NCBI GenBank assembly: GCA_022793675.1
Contig: JAAWDH010000040.1
Span: forward strand, 1-64,000
DNA from: Oscillospiraceae bacterium
GTDB taxonomy: Bacteria; Bacillota; Clostridia; Oscillospirales; Ruminococcaceae
Reading direction: 5' to 3'
Length of the DNA stretch: 64,000 nt
In this document: positions 57,817 through 64,000 of the stretch, one piece after another
Layout: every line of letters begins with the position of its first letter
Numbering within the stretch: position 1 is the first letter of the stretch
Made by a program: the position numbers and the translations under genes
The notes under the pieces: generated by a model
The model's database searches: none
Told to the model about the DNA's origin: nothing
What the model saw: the letters and a program-made list of their open reading frames with translations, nothing else

Positions 57817-60213
57817 TTACTGGCGTAAAGTGACGTTGATTGCCGCTAACGCCTTCATCACCTTGGCGACAGCCTCATCGCATTCCTCAACGGTCAGGGT
57901 GCGGTCGGGCGCGCGCAGCGTAATCGAATAGGCAACGCTCTTTTTGCCGTCGGGCACCTGTTTGCCCTGGTAGACGTCGAACAGCTCGATCTTCTCCAAC
58001 AGCTTGGGGATTGCGCCGGCAATCGCTTTTTCCATCTCCGCCGCCGGCAGGCCAGCGTCGGCAAGCAGCGCCAGATCCCGCACGGAAGCCGGGTGACGGG
58101 GCAGAGGCTGGTAAATGGTCTGCTGTTCGGAAAGCGCTTTATAAAGCGGCAAAGCCTCTAACTCGGCCAGGTAGGCCCGGCCCTCAATGCCGAACCTTTC
58201 GGCAGCCAGCGGGTGCACCTCGCCCAGCGTCCCTAAAAGCCCGCCGTCCGCCGTGCGGATCTCGGCCTGGCGTCCAGGATGCAGGTACGGCTCCGCCGAA
58301 CGGGCAAACTCAGCTTTCAAGCCGCAGCGGCCAAGCAGCTGCTCAATAACGCCCTTCAGTGTGAAAAAGTCCTCGTCCGGGCCGTAAACCCCCAGCGCCA
58401 GCACTGGGATTTCGTCGGGCTGTTCGGCCAGCGGCAGCGCCTTCGGCACAAACCGCTTGCTCAGCTCGAAGAACCGCCCCGCCGGGATCTTGCGGGAAAT
58501 GTTGGTGGCCATCACCGTCAGCATACTCGACGCCAGCTGGGTGCGCATGACGGCGTATTCCTCGCCAAGGGGGTTGATCAGCGGCACTGCGGCGCGGCGG
58601 CCGTCGTCTTCGGTAAGCCCCAATAGCTCCGCCGCCTTGGCGCTGATGAAGGAATAGGTAGAAATTTCCCGCATCCCATGCGCGCAGAGCTGCCGCTTCA
58701 AAAGGTCGCCGTAAACGCGCTCGGGCAGCTTGCGCCCGCGGACGACCTCGCCTTCCATCGGCGTCGAGACGACGTGCTCATAGCCGTAAATACGCATGAC
58801 TTCCTCGGCCAGGTCGGCGCGGCTCTCCAAATCCTCGCGGAAGGTGGGGGCGACGCTGCGCAGCGTGCGGCCCTCCAGCGTTGTCCGAATCTCCAACCGG
58901 TTCAGAATATCAACAATCGCTTCATCAGGCACTGCTACCCCCAAAAGGGCGCAGATTGCCTCCGGCGTCGTCTCGATCACCCGGCCGGTTGGCAGGCCGC
59001 CGTTGCAGTCGATAACCCCATCAATGATATCGCCAGCGTCCAGCTCCTCAATCAGCTGCAGCGCGCGGTCCATTGCAAAGGCGCAGCCAGCCGCGTCGAC
59101 GCCTTTTTCAAAGCGGGCGCTGGATTCGGTGCGCATCCCCAGTGTACGGGCGGTGCGGCGGACGTTGTCGCGGCGGAACTTGGCGCATTCCAGGAATAAG
59201 TCCTCCGTCGTGTCTTCAATCTCGCTTTCCAGGCCCCCCATAATCCCCGCCAGACAGGAAGGCTTTTCGGCATCGGCAATGACCAACATTTCCGGCGTCA
59301 GCGTGTGTTCCTTACTGTCTAAGGTCGTCATCTTCTCGCCGTCCTTGGCATGACGGACGATAATCTGGCGTCCAGCGACCTGGTTCAGGTCGAAAGCGTG
59401 CATGGGCTGGCCGGTTTCCAGCATAACAAAATTGGTAATATCAACAATATTATTAATGCTGCGCACGCCGGCGCTTTTCAAGCATTGGCGCATCCACTCC
59501 GGCGAAGGGCCAATGCGCAGGTTTTTGACTACCCGGCCCAGATAGCGCGGGCAAAGCTCAAAATCCTCAACGGTAACGGCGATATGCTCGCGGACATCGC
59601 CGCCCTTGGGGGCGTAGGCGGGGACGGGCGGGCAGAACTTTTTGCCCAGCACCACGGCGGCTTCCCTCGCCAAACCCAATACGCTGTTGCAGTCGGGGCG
59701 GTTGGAAAGGATAGAAAAATCGATAATCACATCGTTAAGCCCCAACAGCTCCCGCATATCGGTACCCGGCGCGGGTTCGCCTTCCAAAATCAGGATGCCG
59801 TGGACTTCCGCGCCAGGGTAATCGCCTTCTTTCAGCCCCAGTTCCATGCCGGAACACATCATGCCGTCAGAGGGCAGGCCGCGCAGCTTGCCGCGTTTGA
59901 TATGGGTGCCATCGGGCAGGCGGGAATCGTGGAGGGCGACGGGGACAAAGGCCCCCTCAAAGATATTGTCGGCCCCAGTGATAATCTGGATAGGCGCGCC
60001 GCTGCCGACGTCCAGCTGGCAGACGGTCAGCTTGTCGGCATCGGGATGCTTTTCAGTTTTAAGGATTTTGGCGGCAACGACATTGCTCATCGATTCGGAA
60101 AGGTCTTCCACCCCGTCGACCTCGAAGCCGCTCATGGTCATTTTGTCGCAGAAGGCCTGGAGCGGCAGGTCTATTTCGACGTATCGCTTCAGCCAGTTTA
60201 ATGAAACTTTCAC
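57817..60213 (-). CDS. pheT: Phenylalanyl-tRNA synthetase beta subunit
   Basis: 798 residues from a GTG at 60213 (AAAGGTG upstream). MKVSLNWLKRYV is the standard start. The tRNA-binding EMAP-like domain (about 40-150) includes VCQLDVGSG and LRGLPSDGMMCSGMELGL. The B3/4 editing domain, the B5 domain and the C-terminal anticodon-binding domain (HPASVRDLALLADAGLPAAE) are all present. It forms an alpha2-beta2 enzyme with PheS. The usual tight pheS-pheT spacing is broken by a 376-bp element. Confidence 0.96.
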   Translation of the reverse strand: MKVSLNWLKRYVEIDLPLQAFCDKMTMSGFEVDGVEDLSESMSNVVAAKILKTEKHPDADKLTVCQLDVGSGAPIQIITGADNIFEGAFVPVALHDSRLPDGTHIKRGKLRGLPSDGMMCSGMELGLKEGDYPGAEVHGILILEGEPAPGTDMRELLGLNDVIIDFSILSNRPDCNSVLGLAREAAVVLGKKFCPPVPAYAPKGGDVREHIAVTVEDFELCPRYLGRVVKNLRIGPSPEWMRQCLKSAGVRSINNIVDITNFVMLETGQPMHAFDLNQVAGRQIIVRHAKDGEKMTTLDSKEHTLTPEMLVIADAEKPSCLAGIMGGLESEIEDTTEDLFLECAKFRRDNVRRTARTLGMRTESSARFEKGVDAAGCAFAMDRALQLIEELDAGDIIDGVIDCNGGLPTGRVIETTPEAICALLGVAVPDEAIVDILNRLEIRTTLEGRTLRSVAPTFREDLESRADLAEEVMRIYGYEHVVSTPMEGEVVRGRKLPERVYGDLLKRQLCAHGMREISTYSFISAKAAELLGLTEDDGRRAAVPLINPLGEEYAVMRTQLASSMLTVMATNISRKIPAGRFFELSKRFVPKALPLAEQPDEIPVLALGVYGPDEDFFTLKGVIEQLLGRCGLKAEFARSAEPYLHPGRQAEIRTADGGLLGTLGEVHPLAAERFGIEGRAYLAELEALPLYKALSEQQTIYQPLPRHPASVRDLALLADAGLPAAEMEKAIAGAIPKLLEKIELFDVYQGKQVPDGKKSVAYSITLRAPDRTLTVEECDEAVAKVMKALAAINVTLRQ

Positions 60214-60255
60214 AATATATCACACCTTTTTTATGTTTACTTTGTTGTAGATTGC

Positions 60256-60631
60256 GGCGGGGCGCGAAGCGCCCCGCTATGACGCGCTGCGTAAGCAGCG
60301 CGAAGGCCGTGTGCACGGCCTTTCCCGGTTCCGCGCCAACCTTCCCTAAGGGCACATCCGTACTTCCGGAGCCAAGTAAGGCGCGGCCGCCCGCCTGCTA
60401 AAGTCCGTACAATTTCCTAGCGGGGAGGTAAGCGTCGCGGGCTTCCGCAGCAAAACGACAGCGGGGTACTGTGGGACAGGCCGCATAAACGCCCCGTTCG
60501 TCTGAGGGAGCCCTGAGGGATACTTCCCTCGGGCGCGTTTTTTTGCCTACTTTGTTGTCGCGTGACAACAAAGTAGGTCGTCATATCGGGGCGAAACCCG
60601 ATTTTGATGGGGGAGCGCCCGCAGGCGCTCC
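60256..60631 (-). repeat. 376-bp multi-hairpin element, copy 2 (inverted)
   Basis: The reverse complement of 28721-29096. All the hairpins are kept, with paired changes: stem 1 reads GGAGCGCC/GGCGCTCC instead of GGAGCGGC/GCCGCTCC, and the long stem reads CTACTTTGTTGTC/GACAACAAAGTAG instead of CTACTCTGTTGTC/GACAACAGAGTAG. It occupies nearly the whole pheS-pheT gap. Confidence 0.85.
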
Positions 60632-60681
60632 TTCCTTATTATTCCAATCAAAAAACCAAACAATAAGGAAACCAGAAACAA

Positions 60682-61704
60682 TTATTTAAACTGCGTCAAA
60701 AACCGCATATCATTTTCAAACAAAAGCCGGATATCACTGATCTTATAACGGGTGGTCGTCAACCGGTCAAGCCCAATGCCGAAGGCAAACCCAGAATACA
60801 CCTCAGGATCAATGCCGCATAGCCGCAGCACGTTGGGATGCACCATCCCCGCCCCCAAAATCTCAATCCAGCCCGCGCCCTTGCATACCCGGCAGCCCTT
60901 GCCGCCGCAGGCTGTGCAGCTTACGTCAACCTCAACGCTCGGTTCAGTGAAGGGGAAGAAGGAGGGGCGGAAACGGATTTTTGTCTCTGGGCCGTAGATT
61001 TCGTGGGCAAACTGCTCCAAACAGCCCTTTAAATCGCAAAGGGTAATATTTTTATCGACCACCAGCCCTTCAACCTGATGGAATACCGGCGAATGGGTGG
61101 CGTCAACCTCGTCCGCGCGATAAACCCGACCGGGGCAGATGATGCGGATAGGCGGCTTGCGGTTCTCCATCACCCGGATCTGCGCCGCGGAAGTCTGGGT
61201 GCGCAGCACCAAATTTTCCCCTAAATAGAAGGTATCCTGCATATCGCGGGCAGGGTGGTCTTTGGGGACGTTCAGCGCTTCAAAGCAGTAATAGTCCGTC
61301 TCAACCTCGGGGCCGTCCAATATGTCAAAGCCCATCGACTGGAAAATGTCAATCATGTCGTCCAGCACAATGCTCAGCGGGTGCAGCCCGCCTTCCGTCA
61401 CAGTTTTGCCCGGCATCGTCACATCCAGCGCTTCCTCCTGCAAGCGGCTTGCCAGTGCGCTGCCCTTCAAAGCTTCCTGCCGCGCAGCCAGCGCCGCTTC
61501 CAGCGCCTCGCGCACCTCGTTGGCCTTTTGGCCGATAACCGGCCGTTCCTCCGGCGAAAGCTTGCCCATCTGCTTTAAGATAGCGGTAAGCTCCCCTTTT
61601 TTGCCCAGGTAACGCACCCGCAGCGCGTCCAGCGCCTTGGCGTCGCCGCAGCCTTCCAGCGCGTCCAGCGCCTGGGCTTTGATTTGTTCCAGTTGTTCTC
61701 GCAT
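60682..61704 (-). CDS. pheS: Phenylalanyl-tRNA synthetase alpha subunit
   Basis: 340 residues, normal length. The N-terminal coiled coil ([19 protein letters not shown]) is followed by class II motif 2 ([16 protein letters not shown]) and motif 3 ([20 protein letters not shown]). PSVEVDVSC is the Phe-pocket segment; the Cys-rich [14 protein letters not shown] insert is a clostridial feature. Ribosome site AAAGGA. Transcribed behind a T-box leader. Confidence 0.96.
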   Translation of the reverse strand: MREQLEQIKAQALDALEGCGDAKALDALRVRYLGKKGELTAILKQMGKLSPEERPVIGQKANEVREALEAALAARQEALKGSALASRLQEEALDVTMPGKTVTEGGLHPLSIVLDDMIDIFQSMGFDILDGPEVETDYYCFEALNVPKDHPARDMQDTFYLGENLVLRTQTSAAQIRVMENRKPPIRIICPGRVYRADEVDATHSPVFHQVEGLVVDKNITLCDLKGCLEQFAHEIYGPETKIRFRPSFFPFTEPSVEVDVSCTACGGKGCRVCKGAGWIEILGAGMVHPNVLRLCGIDPEVYSGFAFGIGLDRLTTTRYKISDIRLLFENDMRFLTQFK

Positions 61705-61743
61705 AAAGCCAAATCCTTTCTAGTTGTTTCTGGGGCGAGGACA

Positions 61744-61778
61744 CAAAAAGGCCTCCGTCCCCAATTGGGACGAAGGCC
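61744..61778 (-). terminator. T-box terminator
   Basis: Stem GGCCTTCGTCCC/GGGGACGGAGGCC with T-run on the minus strand, 41 nt upstream of pheS. Confidence 0.88.
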
Positions 61779-62008
61779 AGAAACGGCATCCGTGGTACCA
61801 CCCAAATTTTCCCTGTACAAAAAGCGCACAGAAAACACTCGCTGCCCCATAACGGAGGCGATCCGTCGCCCCCTACTCCTATCGTTCAGGGACGCCGCTC
61901 ACAAGGGAAATTTCACCGTTTCCGGTCAGCGGGACGGGCTTTCAGCCGGTGGCCTGTCTTCTCTGACGCCCCGGAAGGGCTACTGTACTTGGTCGTCGCG
62001 TTTTATTA
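61744..62008 (-). promoter_or_regulatory. T-box riboswitch (tRNA-Phe responsive)
   Basis: On the minus strand, from about 62008: stem I with the AGAGA-type distal motif (CAGAGAAGACAGG), a probable specifier TTC (Phe) within GTGAAATTTCCC near 61907-61909, the T-box core GGGTGGTACCACGG (61790-61803) and a terminator stem. Uncharged tRNA-Phe would stabilise the antiterminator and switch on pheS/pheT. Confidence 0.9.
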
Positions 62009-62014
62009 CCCCAT

Positions 62015-62043
62015 AGTATAGCATAGGATACGCTGTTTGGCAA
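62015..62043 (-). promoter_or_regulatory. pheS promoter
   Basis: Minus strand: TTGCCA (62038-62043), 17 nt, TATACT (62015-62020), just upstream of the T-box leader. Confidence 0.8.
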
Positions 62044-62094
62044 TCCTCTTTTTTGCCAAATTTTCCGCCGTATCCTTCCTATACTTTATCAATT

Positions 62095-62301
62095 TTACAG
62101 ATTTTGCGGCAAACTTCCGCCGGCCCCAAGCCGTGAAAGATAGACCTGCAGCTCGCCGCTGCCTTCCGGCGCAGCGTCAACAGCGCGCTGCTGCTCCAAC
62201 GGCGAAAGTTTTGCGAAAACGTCGGCGGCGTGGGCGTCCTGCGCCAAAGCTGCCGCAAAAGGCAGCGGGAGCACCGGCCCGTTTGTTAAGTGTTTGAGCA
62301 T
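62095..62301 (-). CDS. Small protein of unknown function (68 aa)
   Basis: 68 residues with an excellent ribosome site (AAAAGGAGGG, start at 62301). The centre reads FAKLSPLEQQRAVDAA, a helix-break-helix often seen in short cytosolic proteins; the last third is Ser/Gly-rich. No membrane segment. The strong ribosome site is the main argument that it is real. It lies upstream of the pheS promoter on the same strand. Confidence 0.65.
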   Translation of the reverse strand: MLKHLTNGPVLPLPFAAALAQDAHAADVFAKLSPLEQQRAVDAAPEGSGELQVYLSRLGAGGSLPQNL

Positions 62302-62344
62302 AATCAACCCTCCTTTTATGGGTAGTATGCCCCATTTTCATCGA

Positions 62345-62590
62345 CGGAGGTACGAGGGGTACGGGGAGTATGGTCGCTTTTGAAGAAAGCCAAGCTTAGC
62401 TTTGCTAAGCTCGCTTTGCTAAGCTCGCAAAACTTTTAATCGCAAGGGTACTAGCTGGCACAGATTTGCACGCCTGCTGCGTCGATAGGGTTTAACCCTC
62501 AGGCGCTGCGTCGACAGCGTTTTCGAAAAAAAAGGGGAGGCGGCTCCGCAGAGCCAGAGGGGTTCAAAGGATGAATATAATGCCACATAC
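62345..62590 (+). repeat. Mosaic intergenic repeat, type A with B tail
   Basis: Begins with GGTACGAGGGGTACGGGGAG heptads, then GGTCGCTTTTGAAGAAAGCC, two TTTGCTAAGCTCGC copies, CTTTTAATCGC and GCACGCCTGCTGCGTCGAT, and ends in GGCTCCGCAGAGCC and GGATGAATATAATGC (a B-type end, compare 23838). 62591-62707 holds nothing recognised. Confidence 0.8.
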
Positions 62591-62707
62591 ATTCAGCGCC
62601 TTCATGCTGAATGCTAGGATAACTCCAATGAATTGTCCGGGCCTAAGAGGTAAATTTTACGCTAGACCACCTTCCGACAAATCTGCGCACTCGCCAGGAA
62701 AAAGGGG

Positions 62708-62736
62708 TTGCAAAAAAGGGGAAAGTATGGTATGAT
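62708..62736 (+). promoter_or_regulatory. Promoter of the pilus-type operon
   Basis: TTGCAA (62708-62713), 17 nt, TATGAT (62731-62736), about 90 nt before the start codon. Confidence 0.7.
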
Positions 62737-62828
62737 AAGAAAAAAGCCGGCTGTTCCTAGTATAGGAAAATGTGCGGCGCTTACATAGGCAAATTGACCA
62801 TTTTATTATTACAACGCAGGAGATCTTT

Positions 62829-63845
62829 ATGAAAACAACTTTTTCTCCCCAACAAACTGCCGATTTTTGCCTTTCCCTTTCTATGCTCCTCCACGCTGGC
62901 ATCGGCACCGGCGACGCCGTCGCGCTGATGGCGGAAGAGGATTCTTCCCTCCATAGCATGACCGCCCTACTTGACGAGGGCGTGACCCTGTCGGACGCCA
63001 TGCGCCAAAGCGGCCTTCCCAATTACGCTTGGAGCTTGACCGAGGTGGGCGAGCGTACCGGGCGCACCGAGGAAGCGCTGGCAGCCCTTTCCACCTATTA
63101 CGAGAACCGCGTTCGCCTGCAAAAGCGCGTCCGCAGCGCAGTGCTCTACCCAGCGGTAATGCTGGCGGTAATGCTGGTGGTCATCGGCGTGCTGCTGGTG
63201 CGGGTATTGCCAATTTTTGACAGTGTCTACGCTTCGTTGGGCGGGCGGCTGACGGGCGCTGCCGGCGGCCTTTTGGTGGTCGGCAAATGGCTGGACGGCG
63301 CAATGCCGGTGCTGTGGGTAATTTTGGCGTTGGCGGTGGCTGCGGCAGCGGTGTTTTCGCTCGCCGAACCGCTGCGGGCAAAAGTGACCCTTTTTTGGCG
63401 GACGAAGTTCGGCGACAAAGGCATTAACAAAAAGCTTGGCGCGGCGCGGCTTGCCCAGGCGTTGGCCATGGGCCTGAGCAGCGGCCTGCCGGTGGAAGAG
63501 GCGGTCGAGCTGGCAGCGAAGCTGTCGGAAGGGGCGGCGAAGGAACGCTGTGTCGACTGTCAGAAGCGGCTGGGCGACGGCGCAGGCATCAGCCTTGCGT
63601 TTAAAGAAAGCGGCGTGCTGCCTGCGGCGGCCTGCCGGCTGCTGGAGCTGGGGCAGCGCAGCGGCTCGGTCGATGTATCGATGGAAAAAATTGCCAACGA
63701 CCTCACGGAGGAAGGCGAAACAGCGCTGGATGAGCTGGTCAGCCGGGTGGAACCGACACTGGTGTTGGTCTGTTCGGTGCTGGTGGGCCTGATTCTGCTG
63801 TCGGTGATGCTGCCGCTGATGAATATCATGGCGGCAATCGGGTGA
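62829..63845 (+). CDS. Type II secretion / type IV pilus inner-membrane protein (GspF/PilC-like)
   Basis: 338 residues; CAGGAG upstream. Two GspF-type repeats are visible: residues 7-120 (FCLSLSMLLHAGIGTGDAVA and LTEVGERTGRTEEAL) and 215-335 (LAQALAMGLSSGLPVEEAVE and LLELGQRSGSVDVSM). Three hydrophobic segments are near 105-130, 165-185 and 310-335. It forms the membrane platform on which the assembly ATPase extends a pseudopilus. The following gene begins 6 nt later. Confidence 0.92.
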   Translation: MKTTFSPQQTADFCLSLSMLLHAGIGTGDAVALMAEEDSSLHSMTALLDEGVTLSDAMRQSGLPNYAWSLTEVGERTGRTEEALAALSTYYENRVRLQKRVRSAVLYPAVMLAVMLVVIGVLLVRVLPIFDSVYASLGGRLTGAAGGLLVVGKWLDGAMPVLWVILALAVAAAAVFSLAEPLRAKVTLFWRTKFGDKGINKKLGAARLAQALAMGLSSGLPVEEAVELAAKLSEGAAKERCVDCQKRLGDGAGISLAFKESGVLPAAACRLLELGQRSGSVDVSMEKIANDLTEEGETALDELVSRVEPTLVLVCSVLVGLILLSVMLPLMNIMAAIG

Positions 63846-63851
63846 CCGGCG

Positions 63852-64000
63852 ATGAAGGGGCGGATTTTTGGGTTTGCCCGGGCGCTCTGCTTCATCGGGG
63901 CGGCGGCGCTGGCGGTGGCAGCCTTTCAATACGCGCTGGACAGCCTGGAAAATGGGCAGTCTGAGGAAAATCTCCGCCAGCTGGAGGAGACGCTGCGGCG
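63852..64000 (+). CDS. Membrane protein of the pilus-type operon (partial, runs off the window)
   Basis: The 5' 49 codons of a gene starting with ATG at 63852, 6 nt after the GspF-like stop. A single N-terminal membrane helix (FARALCFIGAAALAVAAFQY) is followed by an acidic helical region (ENGQSEENLRQLEETL). Size and placement suggest a minor pilus or assembly component; identity cannot be settled from the fragment. Confidence 0.6.
   Translation, partial: MKGRIFGFARALCFIGAAALAVAAFQYALDSLENGQSEENLRQLEETLR

Overview
The window looks like the chromosome of an endospore-forming, anaerobic, moderately GC-rich Clostridia species, probably Oscillospiraceae/Ruminococcaceae-like. This rests on spoIIE (sporulation), an anaerobic nrdD/nrdG locus with NrdR boxes, GTP-type PEP carboxykinase, a phenylalanine T-box in front of pheS, an XkdK/M/N-type contractile tail gene set, and canonical TTGACA-17-TATAAT promoters with AGGAGG ribosome sites. 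The organism is inferred from gene content, not from a database match.

Layout. 1-2.9 kb: the last bases of a 23S rRNA gene, then tRNA-Lys, tRNA-Glu, 5S, tRNA-Met and tRNA-Trp, a lipoprotein gene, and a second promoter-driven copy of the tRNA/5S block without 16S/23S. 2.9-12.7 kb: mostly plus-strand accessory and housekeeping genes (a frameshifted repeat-like protein, an XRE regulator, a PdaA-like deacetylase lipoprotein, a phosphoglycerate-mutase-like phosphatase, an oxidoreductase, xylB, an ABC-2 permease). 12.8-20.7 kb: minus-strand genes (partner ABC-2 permease, manA, FAD reductase, RluA-type pseudouridine synthase, flavin reductase, CofE-like ligase). 21.3-24.9 kb: NrdR-type control region, an nrdD that ends just before its glycyl-radical loop, a MazG-like pyrophosphohydrolase and nrdG. 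24.9-28.6 kb: SLH-like secreted protein, pckG and a small membrane protein. 29.3-33.0 kb: a choline-type locus, with a fused winged-helix/nucleotidyltransferase/choline-kinase protein followed by a BCCT transporter. 33.5-36.5 kb: HAD phosphatase and spoIIE. 36.7-40.0 kb: three related small-RNA-like units, a Fur-family regulator and small enzymes. 40.3-55.6 kb: a compact head-plus-contractile-tail cluster with no integrase, lysis gene or normal tape measure (defective prophage, phage-like particle or gene-transfer-agent-like element). 55.9-64 kb: an EEP-family hydrolase, cbrC, pheT/pheS under a T-box, and the start of a type II secretion/type IV pilus operon.

The intergenic regions are unusual. 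Mosaic repeats sharing recognisable modules occupy at least eight gaps, and one of them abuts the truncated end of nrdD. A separate 376-bp multi-hairpin element is present in two inverted copies (28.7 and 60.3 kb) that carry compensatory base changes in their stems; one copy lies between pheS and pheT. The most interesting points are this structured element, the truncated nrdD, the capsid/tail cluster with its missing tape measure and an evident -1 frameshift site, the choline-kinase fusion whose nucleotidyltransferase domain appears to have lost its acidic residues, the orphan small-RNA family, and a permease gene that looks like an invertible cassette. All family assignments come from reading motifs by eye.
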